Below, one piece after another: positions 44,897 through 55,445 of a stretch of 64,000 nucleotides of DNA (its first letter is position 1; every line of letters begins with the position of its first letter). A program made the position numbers and the translations under genes. The stretch is taken from contig JAQGDQ010000316.1 in the NCBI GenBank assembly GCA_030141605.1, forward strand, positions 1-64,000, written 5' to 3'. This stretch comes from Tubiluchus corallicola. Its lineage: Eukaryota; Priapulida; Priapulimorpha; Priapulimorphida; Tubiluchidae. Below the pieces are notes generated by a model, which was given only the letters and a program-made list of their open reading frames with translations, did not search any database and had not been told where the DNA came from.

Positions 44897-45509
44897 CCGT
44901 ATTTTCCCGTGTATAAGAGACCCTTTTTTGCTCAGAATTTTCACTTTAAAAATAGGGGGTCTCTTATACACGGGAGTAAGTCTTTTCAATCAGATGCATA
45001 AATTGTGACACTAATGATTTTAAAGAAATAAGTGCTCTACAACTGTTTTATTTCGAATAATTATAGTTTCCTTTCAATAAATCTTCTCCATGGCTAAATT
45101 CTAATGATAAAATTATTAATATTAATCACGAAGTGGATGCAAGATGCCGACTCCAATCTGACACCAACTGGCAAGATAAGAAAGCCAACCCTTGGAGAAG
45201 TCTGCAGCTGGGTCCTCAAGGCATGGAATGGTGTAAAGCCAGAGGTCATTATTAAATCTTTCAAGAAGTGTGGCATCTCCAATGCCATGGACGGCACAGA
45301 GGACAATGCCATTTTTGAGCAGAGTGACTCCTCTGATGATGAACTGGCTGGAATTGCAGTTGATATTTTTGATGAGAGTGATGAGGAATTTAATGATTTC
45401 TATGATGAATAAAGTTATTCATTACCAAAAAACTTTTTTCCAGAATTTTTGCCTAAAAATTGAAGGGGTCTCTTATACACAAGGGTCTCTTATACACGGG
45501 AAAATACGG
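44897..45509 (+). mobile_element. Internally deleted pogo/Tigger-like transposon
   Basis: 613 bp between TA dinucleotides. Termini CCGTATTTTCCCGTGTATAA and its inverted copy at the right end. The GGGTCTCTTATACAC block occurs twice at the right end. Keeps only the C-terminal part of a transposase. Confidence 0.85.
45104..45412 (+). CDS. Transposase C-terminal fragment (pogo/jerky type)
   Basis: 102-residue frame. KPTLGEVCSWVLKAWNGVKP followed by IIKSFKKCGISNAMDGTED matches the W...W..v....I..SF..CGI...dG pattern after the DDE core of Tigger/jerky transposases. A strongly acidic tail follows. The DNA-binding and catalytic parts are deleted, so it is inactive. Confidence 0.82.
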   Translation: MIKLLILITKWMQDADSNLTPTGKIRKPTLGEVCSWVLKAWNGVKPEVIIKSFKKCGISNAMDGTEDNAIFEQSDSSDDELAGIAVDIFDESDEEFNDFYDE

Positions 45510-45773
45510 TAGTTCTATTGCAAGCCTTTTAATATGCACAATCTTAGTAAGGCTAATTTTTGTTGGTGGTTCGAAAACTTGTTTGAAAATCTTTCAATCT
45601 GAATTCGAATTAGAAATACTGAAATTCCGTTCGATTCGAATTCGGAATTCACAAATCCGATTTGAATTCCATTTGCTTTCTAGCAGAGAATGCTCACCCC
45701 TAGTGCTTGGGGTTTCATTTTTAATTAGTTAGATTTTCTAATGACCAGTCAATTTCATAAATCATATTCTTAC

Positions 45774-46061
45774 CGTTAGTGGAATGGACCTGCATGCTGG
45801 CATTTCCCCCACAAGTTTCGCAAAACCCCTTACAACTGCTTGAACACAACATACTACAAGGCATATCTGAAAAGCCAGAACTGCCATAGGTGTTGCCACA
45901 CCCACAGTACTTCTGCTCCCACATGCCAGCGTATGCCCATCCGTCTTGCTCACAAAAGCTCACACACTTGTCAACAGACATGGAAGAGTTTGTGAATGTA
46001 TTTTCCTGCATTTCCACTGCATTGGTCATTTTCCAGCAGCCCAAGGTGTTGCTGGTAGAAT
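45774..46061 (-). CDS. Exon 4: WSC domain 4
   Basis: 288-bp exon, phase 1-1, acceptor aatttgatag, donor gtaaga. A complete WSC module: LGCWKMTNA, the helix SVDKCVSFCEQDGWAYAGMW, YCGCGNTYGS, then CSMLCSSSCKGFCETCGG. Eight conserved cysteines plus an extra pair near the end. Confidence 0.93.
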
Positions 46062-46551
46062 CTATCAAATTAAGAAAACAGAAAGTTTGAAAAAAAAGAC
46101 AGTGCTCTTCTGAGATTTGTCATGTTCATAATCATAAAAGAAGAATGGACTTCATCAGCTGCACATAAAGTTTCTATGCAGCTGATGAAGTCTGAGAGGA
46201 TGAAAGCTTCTGAAAAAATGAAGAATTTTTTCATAAATCAGGGAGCGTTTCTTCACAAATATTACGCACAGTAATTGACTTGACCAGAAGGCAATTTTAA
46301 ATTTTCTTATATTAAAATTTAAATTAGAGCAGAGTTAGATTTTACTCATGGCCAAAATACTGTGTCCTTAACACAATAATCTAAGCTTATTTGACCAGTC
46401 AGCCGTCTCAAAGTTGAATAGGTAGACCTCGTCGGCTCAAAGAACTTAAGTAGTTCACACTTTCCTCTAAAATGAAAAGGAAATCACCTATTGCAAATAT
46501 TCTATTACGGTGTCCTTTAATTAAGAATTAAATAATGTTTAGCAGAATATT

Positions 46552-47396
46552 GATGTTAAACGATACAATGTGATAGTTTTTTCCAATGATATAATAATGA
46601 CAATCTATTCTTTACACGATAAAATACGATATGATAAAGTATTTCGTACGACGAAAACTATATTGAGGTTCGAGAACTTGATGTAACAACAGGAAAAATA
46701 TTTTTAACAATTAAAATGATTAAGTCTTCAGTGCACTGAGCACTGTTTCTTTAAATGGCTAGAACAGTTAACACAAGTTTGTTTGCCATAATGATTCATA
46801 AATAAATAAGCTGCGACAGACGAACGTATTACCGTGATAAAAATATTTACAGTTGCACATGACTGGGAAAGTGACACTAAAAATACAGTACAGTGTATAT
46901 GACATCCGCGTGTCAGTGTGAGAGTGTATAAAGTGGTCTCTATACTTTGTCAGTGTATATGACATCTGCGTGTCAGTGTGAGAGTGTATAAAGTGGTCTC
47001 TATACTTTGTCAGTGTATATGACATCCGCGTGTCAGTGTGAGAGTGTATAAAGTGGTCTCTATACTTTGTCAGTGTATATGACATCCGCGTGTCAGTGTG
47101 AGAGTGTATAAAGTGGTCTCTATACTTTGTCAGTAGGATTCAGAATGGAAATAGACAGGCAAATGTAGAAGAAAATGATTCTGTATTTGACAAGCTTATA
47201 AGTATAAATAATTCTTTTTATCCAATTTTTTGGGAATTACTGTGACTAAATAGAACAGCAAAGTGTAAAAAATAACATAATGGTAAACGATAAGCAACGA
47301 TATACATGTTAAATTCAATACGATAACAACATTCCTAGAATAATATTGAAACGATAACGACAAAAACATATGATACGTATCATTGTCGTTAACATC
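46552..47396. mobile_element. hAT-like MITE carrying a 60-bp minisatellite
   Basis: Left end tgatgttaaacgatacaatg and right end cattgtcgttaacatcc form degenerate inverted termini. The stretch acaagcttataagtataaat-aattctttttatc matches, in reverse complement, part of 54240-55672. Target duplication not clear. Confidence 0.6.
46894..47133. repeat. Minisatellite, 60-bp unit, 4 copies
   Basis: Four almost identical units of cagtgtatatgacatccgcg-tgtcagtgtgagagtgtata-aagtggtctctatactttgt. The block gacatccgcgtgtc is a near-palindrome. The array lies inside the hAT-like element. Confidence 0.95.
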
Positions 47397-47604
47397 CCCA
47401 CAGCAGAACTCCCGATCTAAAAGAGAATGGCGCAAAAGATGAAGTAGTCGGGTTGCGTTTTTCTAGCATAAACGCCAGTGTAATTCTTGCTGTGAAAATG
47501 CCATTAACTGTAGTTCTTTTAGTCTAATATTAAAATTTCAAGGCTAAACACACGTTTTAGTGCCGGTGTTTATTTCTGCCTGTTGTGAATTACATACATT
47601 GAAG

Positions 47605-49917
47605 CTCAGTTATTGGTCCCGCCACGGGACAGCAACGTTATCAAGCTCTGATTGGTCCCGCCACGGGACAGCAACGCTATCAAGCTCTGATTGGTCCCGT
47701 CACGGGCAGCAATGCTATCAAGCTCTGATTGGTCCCGCCACGGGACAGCAACGTTATCAAGCTCTGATTCGTCCCGTCACGGGCAGCAATGCTATCAAGC
47801 TCTGATTGGTTCCACCACGGGACAGCAACGCTATCAAGCTCTGATTGGTTCCACCACGGGACAGCAACGCTATCAAGCTCTGATTGGTCCCACCACGGGA
47901 CAGCAATGCTATCAAGCTCTGATTGGTCCTGCCACGGGACAGCAATGCTATCAAGCTCTGATTGGTCCCACCACGAGACAGCAACGCTATCAAGCTCTGA
48001 TTGGTCCTGCCACGGGACAGCAATGCTATCAAGCTCTGATTGGTCCCACCATGGGACAGCAATGCTATCAAGTTCTGATTGGTCCCACCACTGGACAGCA
48101 ATGCTATCAAGCTCTGATTGGTCCCACCACGGGACAGCAACGCTATCAAGCTCTGATTTGTGCCACCACGGGACAGCAACGCTATCAAGCTCTGATTGGT
48201 CCCACCACGGGACAGCAACGCTATCAAGCTCTGATTGGTCCTGCCACGGGACAGCAATGCTATCAAGCTCTGATTGGTCCCACCACGGGACAGCAACATT
48301 ATCAAGCTCTGATTGGTCCCGCCACGGGACAGCAATGCTATCAAGCTCTGATTTGTCCCCCACGGGACAGCAACGCTATCAAGCTCTGATTTGTCCCGCC
48401 ACGAGACAGCAACGTTATCAAGCTCTGATTCGTCCCGTCACGGGCAGCAATGCTATCAAGCTCTGATTGGTTCCACCACGGGACAGCAACGCTATCAAGC
48501 TCTGATTGGTTCCACCACGGGACAGCAACGCTATCAAGCTCTGATTGGTTCCACCACGGGACAGCAACGCTATCAAGCTCTGATTGGTCCCGCCACGGGA
48601 CAGAAACGTTATCAAGCTCTGATTGGTCCCACCAAGGGACAGCAACGCTATCAAGCTCTGATTTGTCCCACCACGGGACAGCAATGCTATCAAGCTCTGA
48701 TTTGTCCCACCACGGGACAGCAACGCTATCAAGCTCTGATTTGTTCCACCACGGGCTGCAACGCTATCAAGCTCTGATTTGTCCCGCCAAGGGACAGCAA
48801 CGCTATCAAGCTCTGATTTGTCCCGCCACGCTACAGCAAGGTTATCAAGCTCTGATTGGTCCCACCACGGGACAGCAACGCTATCAAGCTCTGATTGGTC
48901 CCACCACGGGACAGCAACGCTATCAAGCTCTGATTTGTCCCACCACGGGACAGCAACGCTATCAAGCTCTGATTTGTCCCACCACGGGACAGCAACGCTA
49001 TCAAGCTCTGATTGGTCCCGCCACGGGACAGCAACGCTATCAAGCTCTGATTGGTCCTGCCACGGGACAGCAATGCTATCAAGCTCTGATTGGTCCCACC
49101 ACGGGACAGCAACGTTATCAAGCTCTGATTGGTCCCGCCACGGGACAGCAATGCTATCAAGCTCTGATTTGTCCCCCACGGGACTGCAACGCTATCAAGC
49201 TCTGATTTGTCCCGCCACGGGACAGCAACGTTATCAAGCTCTGATTGGTCCCGCCACGGGACAGCAACGCTATCAAGCTCTGATTTGTCCCCCACGGGAC
49301 AGCAACGCTATCAAGCTCTGATATGTCCGCCACGGGACAGCAACGTTATTAAGCTCTGATTTGTCCCACCAAGGGACAGCAACGCTATCAAGCTCTGATT
49401 TGTCCGCCACGGGACAGCAACGTTATCAAGCTCTGATTTGTCCCACCACGGGACAGCAACGCTATCAAGCTCTGATATGTCCGCCACGGGACAGCAACGT
49501 TATCAAGCTCTGATTTGTCCCACCACGGGACAGCAACGCTATCAAGCTCTGATTGGTTCCACCACGGGGCGGGCTGCAATGCTATCAAGCTCTGATTTGT
49601 CCTACCACGGGACAGCAACGCTATCAGGCTCTGATTTGTCCCACCATGGGACAGCAACGCTATCAAGCTCTGATTGGTCCCACCACGGGACAGCAACGCT
49701 ATCAAGGTCTGATTTGTCCCACCACGGGACAGGAATGCTATCAAGCTCTGATTGGTCCCACCACGGGACAGCAACGCTATCAAGCTCTGATTGGTCCCGC
49801 CACGGGACAGCAATGCTATCAAGCTCTGATTGCTCCCGCCACGGGACAGCAATGCTATCAAGTTCTGATTGGTCCCACCACGGGACAGCAATGCTATCAA
49901 GATCTGATTGGTCCCGC
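47605..49917. repeat. Minisatellite, 39-bp unit, about 59 copies
   Basis: Unit gattggtccc-gccacgggac-agcaacgcta-tcaagctct; main variants accacg, cctgcc, tttgtcc and atgcta. GTCCCGCCACGGGAC is a 6-bp inverted repeat with a 3-base loop in most units. As 39 is divisible by three and both strands lack stops in several frames, open frames of up to 253 codons appear on both strands. They are 13-residue repeats (for example SELDSVAVPWWDQ) without any domain. Confidence 0.97.
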
Positions 49918-50451
49918 CAATACAAACATGCCAAACAGCCAGAGTGACACAAAAGTTCTAAACTGAAACAAAGGGCTAAAGTTTGAACAGTTTTCACAAA
50001 ACTAAAACTTTCAAACTAATTTAACTGTTGTCAGTGGATATTGTACCTTACATCATCATCATACGCCCGTCACGTCTATTGTAGACATTGGGCAGGCAGA
50101 ATTCTAAAATAAAAGAAATCTGCCTTCAGACAGGTAAACGCTACAGTAATCCAGCAAAAAAAAAGAAAGGAAAAAGTTTTTTGCTAGATTGTACCTTACG
50201 TACTTACTAATACATTCAGGCAACATGCAACATCTTTGAATGCGACAGTTCTGAGTTCGCAAGTCAATTCATCTGAAGCATGAAGGCTTCTTTCAAGTTT
50301 AGCACTAATACAGAAGTGAAGCAACGCTGATATGGAAGAAAGAATTAACTTAAAGAAGAACGCAAACTCATCTTAACAACGTAAAAGCTTATAGCACATA
50401 CTTTTACAGCAAATGTCTGTTTCGTTTTATATTTTGCTAAGCCAGTTAGTA
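49798..50451 (+). repeat. Left copy of a ~655-bp duplication flanking a LINE
   Basis: From three minisatellite units through aatacaaacatgccaaacag to gctaagccagttagta; nearly identical to 52641-53299. The LINE tail begins right after it. Confidence 0.9.
50052..50187 (-). mobile_element. SINE-like element with (GAT)n tail
   Basis: 136 bp between 12-bp duplications attgtaccttac (50040-50051 and 50188-50199). On the minus strand it ends in (GAT)n. It shares its core with the insertion at 9319-9403. It lies inside the duplicated segment and so is older than the LINE insertion. Confidence 0.82.
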
Positions 50452-50572
50452 TTATTATTATTATTAGGGGGGCAGTGGTGTCGGGGAGATTGTATAGGAT
50501 GGAGAAATCCCACCCCCCGACACTTTGCTGAGGCCTTCAACAGGCCCATTGCAATTATTCACTGCTATACGT

Positions 50573-51940
50573 CTATTGGTCGTACTCGGCAAGCCTTCCA
50601 GCTTGCTTCAGATACGCCGCTAGTTTTTTCAGGTTTAAATTCTCTACAACTGCTCTAAGTGTTGTATTTTTATTTCCCAGACATTTGATACGAGCACCCT
50701 GGTAGGCGGTGCATCGTCCCACGTGATGGTCCGGTGTTTCGTCTTCCTGACCACATTTCGGGCAAATCGCGGATTGTGCTCGACAAGTGGTTTTTTTATG
50801 TTTTTGGAGATTACAGTGTCCGGTTAGGACCTGTATAACCATGTTGAGTTGAGTTCTACTGAGACTCAGGAGCCTATTGCAGACTCGGGCCGAGGCCCAG
50901 CCCACATGTTCCTTTGTTCTCTTGCAGTCCTCACGATTATTCCACGACGTTTCCCATCGTTTTAGACTCCATCCCTTAATCGCGTAGACACAGCTAGCGT
51001 AAGGGACGGGCAGATAGGGTTCTGGTCCCTCCGGAGAGAGCTCAGATCCCTTTTTAGCAAGTTTGTCCGCCTCTTCGTTACCATGTACTCCTTCGTGTCC
51101 AGGAATCCATGTAACCAAGACTCGGTTTCTTTTTCCAAGTATGTTCAAGTTTTCAACACATCGTAAAACCGATATAGATTTTACTGTATTGTTTTCCGTA
51201 GCTTTAATAGCCGCCTGGCTGTCTGACAGGATGACTATTGATTGATTCTGGAGTCCTTCCGAAGACATTATCTCCGCCGCTTGTGATATGGCGAAAACTT
51301 CTGCCTGGAAAACAGTACTCAATTTCCCAAGATAGAAGAACTGCTCCAATACTCTGGACTCAGTCGGATACTCGATACGTATACCTGCACCGATCCTTCC
51401 GTCCAGTTTGGAACCATCGGTATAACACCTGACACAGTTCCTATCCATTTCGCCTTCCGATTTGATAGCGATTTCTCTTTCCTGAATCTGGCATTCGAAA
51501 TTTCTTTCGAACACGCGTGTTCTTTTTCTTAAATCACCTGGCATATGCAACAGTTGGAGGTCGCGCCTATAGCTATTGCACACATCGATATGACTTTTAG
51601 ACTTACCAAAAGTTCCCACGGTCTTCGCTGTCCAGAGCCCCGCCGTATCTATACGGTATGACCCTCGGACCGCCTCCGACCGAATGAACTCGTCTATTGG
51701 TGTGATATTCAACAACATCTCCAATGCACCGGTAGGAGTACTTGGGAACGCTGAAGAAATCATTAAGCATGCTAATCTCTGTACTTTCTGGAGCATTTTC
51801 CTGAGGTACATTTTTTCCAACCCGCTGACCCAGGACACACACGCATACGTCATGAAAGGACGCACCATTGCCGTGTATATCCATTTCATGATCCGCGGTT
51901 GGATACCCCACGTTTTACCAACAATTTGTCTGCATTGCAT
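50573..51940 (-). CDS. I-clade LINE: thumb, RNase H and Cys-rich C-terminus
   Basis: 455-codon frame. RNase H runs from about residue 165: CYTDGSKLDGRIGAG (first Asp), FQAEVFAISQAAEI (Glu), ILSDSQAAI (second Asp) and WIPGHEGVHGNEEADKLAKK (His and last Asp). All four catalytic positions are present. The C-terminus has CPKCGQEDETPDHHVGRC, a CCHC-like motif usual after RNase H in these LINEs. A frame break separates it from the upstream reverse transcriptase. Confidence 0.92.
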   Translation of the reverse strand: MQCRQIVGKTWGIQPRIMKWIYTAMVRPFMTYACVSWVSGLEKMYLRKMLQKVQRLACLMISSAFPSTPTGALEMLLNITPIDEFIRSEAVRGSYRIDTAGLWTAKTVGTFGKSKSHIDVCNSYRRDLQLLHMPGDLRKRTRVFERNFECQIQEREIAIKSEGEMDRNCVRCYTDGSKLDGRIGAGIRIEYPTESRVLEQFFYLGKLSTVFQAEVFAISQAAEIMSSEGLQNQSIVILSDSQAAIKATENNTVKSISVLRCVENLNILGKRNRVLVTWIPGHEGVHGNEEADKLAKKGSELSPEGPEPYLPVPYASCVYAIKGWSLKRWETSWNNREDCKRTKEHVGWASARVCNRLLSLSRTQLNMVIQVLTGHCNLQKHKKTTCRAQSAICPKCGQEDETPDHHVGRCTAYQGARIKCLGNKNTTLRAVVENLNLKKLAAYLKQAGRLAEYDQ

Positions 51941-51985
51941 AAGTGCCGCCGTCGCCTTGTTGGTGACCCGTGTTATATGGCTCTT

Positions 51986-52640
51986 TCAAGTCAGTTTACT
52001 GTCTAGGGTTACCCCTAGCAGTTTCGCTTCATTGGAGAGTTGGAGCTTCTGTCCATTCATCCAGAGATCCCCAATATTTGGATTTCTCTTGTTTGTGAAC
52101 ATGATTACTTCGGTCTTACTACTGCTGAATTCTAGTTCAGTTTTCCTGGACCATTCAGCAGCAATGTTAATTACATTTTGCGCCCTCCTTCTGACCGTCG
52201 ATACGTTCGCACTAGCTATTAGTACTGCCAGGTCGTCGGCATAGGCTTGTGCATAAATTCCATTTTCTTCAAATTCCCTAAGCAGAGAGTTCAATACACA
52301 GTTCCATAGCAAGGGAGACAGTATTCCGCCTTGGGGGTTTCCCTTTACTACTTCCCTCTTTACCGTGGCATCACACAGCTCTACTTGGACCGTACGGCAC
52401 CTTACCATGTTCTCAATCCAGCGGATAAGAACTGGCGATACCTCAAGTTCAAGCAATGCGGCGGATATGCTATTAAAAGAAACGTTATCGAATGCCCCAA
52501 CAATATCCAGAAAGACACCTAGTGAGAGCTTCTTTTTAGCAAGACTACGTTCAATACGCTGTACATACTCGTGCAGAGCAGTTTCCGTGGAAACGCCTGC
52601 GCGGAAGCCATACTGCACATTGGATAGTCTTGCTTGTAAT
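51986..52640 (-). CDS. I-clade LINE: reverse transcriptase core
   Basis: Starts at the truncation point with YGFRAGVSTETALHEYV, then FLDIVGAFDNVSF (first catalytic Asp), NPQGGILSPLLWN and AYADDLAVLI (the YADD box), ending KLLGVTLDSKLT. The open frame is intact in this part. Confidence 0.92.
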
Positions 52641-53299
52641 GCCACGGGACAGCAATGCTATCAAGCTCTGATTTGTCCCGTCACAGGACAGCAACGCTAT
52701 CACGCTCTGATTGGTCCCGCCACAGGACAGCAACGCTATCAAGCTCTGATTGGTCCCACCAATACAAACATGCCAAACAGCCAGAGTGACACAAAAGTTC
52801 TAAACTGAAACAAAGGGCTAAACTTTGAACAGTTTTCACAAAACTAAAACTTTCAAAGTAATTTAACTGTTGTCAGTGGACATTGTACCTTACATCATCA
52901 TCATCATCATACGCCCGTCACGTCTATTGTAGACATTGGGCAGGCAGAATTCTAAAATAAAAGAAATCTGCCTTCAGACAGGTAAACGCTACAGTAATCC
53001 AGCAAAAAAAAGAAAGAAAAAAGTTTTTTTGCTAGATTGTACCTTACGTACTTACTAATACATTCAGGCAACATGCAACATCTTTGAATGCGACAGTTCT
53101 GAGTTCGCAAGTCAATTCATCTGAAGCATGAAGGCTTCTTTCAAGTTTAGCACTAATACAGAAGTGAAGCAAAGCTGATATGGAAGAAAGAATTAACTTA
53201 ACGAAGAACGCAAACTCATCTTAACAACGTAAAAGCTTATAGCACATACTTTTACAACAAATGTCTCTTTCGTTTTATATTTTGCTAAGCCAGTTAGTA
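52641..53299 (+). repeat. Right copy of the ~655-bp duplication
   Basis: Matches 49798-50451, including three minisatellite units, the aatacaaacatg segment and the SINE-like element. After gccagttagta it continues into unique sequence (agttattaagttgcag). Confidence 0.9.
52894..53035 (-). mobile_element. SINE-like element, duplicated copy
   Basis: Same element as 50052-50187 with a longer (ATC)n run; flanked by attgtaccttac at 52882-52893 and 53036-53047. Confidence 0.8.
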
Positions 53300-53705
53300 A
53301 GTTATTAAGTTGCAGTTTATAGTTTACTTAGTTTTAATGGCACCCGTGAAAATCACGGAGTTACAATTTTTCTACTTGGTCATTTGTTTTGAATAGTGGA
53401 TTGTTCAATTTTAATCAGTAAACATAATAATTACAAGGTGCAGCAGATTTTGTGAACAAAAATTAAATTGTTTTCTTTAATTTTGATACTGTAGTACTTC
53501 AAATAATGTCAAAAGACATGTAAAATAATAAATACACAAAAATGGGGTTGACTAATTACTGAAATTCGACCCCCTAAACCTTAGAACACTTCTGGGTGCT
53601 AAGCTAAGTTACTATACCAAAAAAAACTGAAAAAAAGACTAGTTCACAGAATAGTTTGCATACTTTTTTGTCACTTAAAGATCTCTTATAAACCTGATTA
53701 CTTAC
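53300..53705. other. Intron sequence, no feature seen
   Basis: AT-rich DNA between the duplication and exon 3. Confidence 0.45.
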
Positions 53706-54026
53706 TTTTCCATGCATCGCTAGAAAAAACCGCTATGGAGTGCGGACCTGGGCAAGCCCTTTGCGCATCAACAGTACCGCCTTTCGGATCGCAAGACCTA
53801 CAGTTTGTGGAAAACTGGTTATATGGATATCCGTTACCACATGTGCACCACCTGCTAGCATCCTCGTCGCCATATAAAATGGCAAAATAATAACCATCTT
53901 TGTTACATAGTTTCTTACAATGAGTGACTGGTTGTGTGCCTGAACCAGCATCCAGGAATGGCTGTCTGTAGTTCTCCTCATTATCAAGCCGAAAGCATCC
54001 TTCATAGTCAGTCTTCTCCTCTTCAG
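53706..54026 (-). CDS. Exon 3: WSC domain 3
   Basis: 321-bp exon, phase 1-1, acceptor cctttttcag, donor gtaagt. Reads YEGCFRLDNEENYRQPF, then VTHCKKLCNKDGYYFAILYG, WCTCGNGYP, and CPGPHSIAVFSSD. This is a complete WSC module with a short acidic linker (EEEKTDYE) in front. The longer open frame at 53733-54005 is in the wrong register and has no cysteine pattern. Confidence 0.92.
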
Positions 54027-54597
54027 CTGAAAAAGGGAAGGACAGGATTGGCTTTCAAAATTTCGAACAGTGTTAAAACAGTATCTACTGTAATGAATTA
54101 AGAAAACTCACAATTAAAAAAACAGGGAAACACAGACAATCTCAAACTGTTGCTGCAGTTTACCATCACGTGAAAGACAAAGCGCAAAAAATTGACAAAA
54201 ACATGATGCTCTAAAAAAATACAAACACGTAGAAATAGAGATGTCAGCCGATGATGATACGTATTTGATAATTATCGATTATCATATCGATACGAAAAAT
54301 TTGTTTTCATCGTTATCGTACAGATATTTTTCCGGGAATATTATTATCGTATGAAATTTCGCATGTATCATTGCTTATTGCTTACCTTTATAAAATCACT
54401 TCACTTAGCTTTTCTATTTATTTACGGTGATTATGCAAAAAAGTAGATAAAAAGAATTATTTAAACTTATAAGCTTGTTAGATGCAGTTGTCTTGTATTT
54501 TTGGCAACAACGATTATTTTACTCTGAAATCTACAGACAAAATATAGAGAGTCCTTTTACACTTTGAACCTGACATGCACATATCAAATACACTGTA

Positions 54598-54907
54598 AGT
54601 CAACCCTCGCTAAACCGGACTAATTGGGAAGGGGGGGGCCGATTTATCCGATATGCCTATACATGGTCTATATTATACAGAAATAATCACCTTAATATGG
54701 GGTATATACATTGCACTATATACTATAGTGTATATTACTTTAAAATAGTTAGCCTGTGAGGATAAAGAAATTATTGTACAGTTGGTAGGCCGTGTTGTGT
54801 TTAGCGCTCGGGCTCGGACGGAAATCGGTCAGTTTCCTTTACCACGGATGACGTCCATCTTATCTGATATCCGGGGTAACGGGGTCCGGTTTAACGAGGG
54901 TCAACTG
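54598..54907. mobile_element. pogo/Tigger-like MITE of the CAGTCRACCC family, copy 1
   Basis: Termini AGTCAACCCTCGCTAAACCG and, inverted, CAGTTGACCCTCGTTAAACC, with TA at both sides. The interior stretch gcgctcgggctcggacggaa is shared in reverse complement with 62403-62745. The left end has lost the first C. Confidence 0.85.
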
Positions 54908-55121
54908 TACTGCATTTTAATTGTCACGTTCCTAGCCTTGTGCAACTCACATAGCTAAATATTTTTATAACAGTTAATGTGTTTGTCTGTTGCATCTTAC
55001 TTATTTGTGAATCATTTTGACAAACAAACTTACATTAACTAGCCTTTTAAATATGCAGCACTGAATGCATTGAAGCACTTAATAATTTTAGTTATTTGGA
55101 AGTTGGAATTGTACATTATAA

Positions 55122-55220
55122 TTAGGTGCTGCCATCTATGGGCTGATCCTGTTACATTCTACCAACTGCTCACCCTCAGTATAATTGTATGGTCCAGTGA
55201 ATGTAAACACACTGGTCCTC
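55122..55220 (+). repeat. Dispersed repeat, second copy of 2364-2470
   Basis: gtgctgccatctatgggctg to cactggtcctc, parallel to the copy at 2364-2470; here it lies inside the hAT-like element, so the other copy may be a fragment of the same family. Confidence 0.55.
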
Positions 55221-55319
55221 CCCCTATTTAAAAGTAATGGTTGTTGTGAAGCCTGTGCAAGTCTGCATAAGTCAAGTCCTATACCTATATGTACTGACTG
55301 GTTTTGCTTTCTAGTCACT

Positions 55320-55445
55320 TTCAGTGTTCAGTGCAGCAGTTGTGCTACTCATGTTTCTGTAGTCTCTCACTCTCAGTGTTCAGTGCAGGACTCTCTCTCA
55401 CTCTCAGTGTTCAGTGCAGCAGTTGTGCTACTCATGTTTCTGTAG
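55320..55445. repeat. Short tandem duplication
   Basis: ctcagtgttcagtgcag recurs three times; the first and third copies include gcagttgtgctactcatgtt. Confidence 0.8.

Larger units (their letters stand above)
44709..45702. mobile_element. hAT-type element, host of a nested pogo-like element
   Basis: Bounded by the 8-bp duplication gtgcttgc/gtgcttgg (44701-44708, 45703-45710). Left end TAGAGGGGGGAGCAC and inverted right end TAGGGGTGAGCATTC are related. Subterminal sequence is full of GAATTCGAATT-like repeats. Without the insertion at 44897-45509 it would be about 380 bp, with no coding capacity. Confidence 0.78.
50452..52640 (-). mobile_element. I-clade LINE, 5'-truncated
   Basis: Minus-strand element with a (TAA)n tail at 50452-50466, as in I elements, and reverse transcriptase plus RNase H domains, the order typical of the I group. 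It begins within the reverse transcriptase at LQARLSNVQYGF, directly against minisatellite sequence. It sits exactly between two copies of a ~655-bp segment. It has the same transcription direction as the host gene. Confidence 0.92.

Noticed and set aside
47680-49997. Long open frames on both strands (up to 253 codons)
   Set aside because: Pure translation of a 39-bp tandem repeat; no domain, no start context, open on both strands.
53733-54005. 90-codon minus-strand frame
   Set aside because: Wrong register of exon 3; the correct frame shows the full WSC cysteine pattern.
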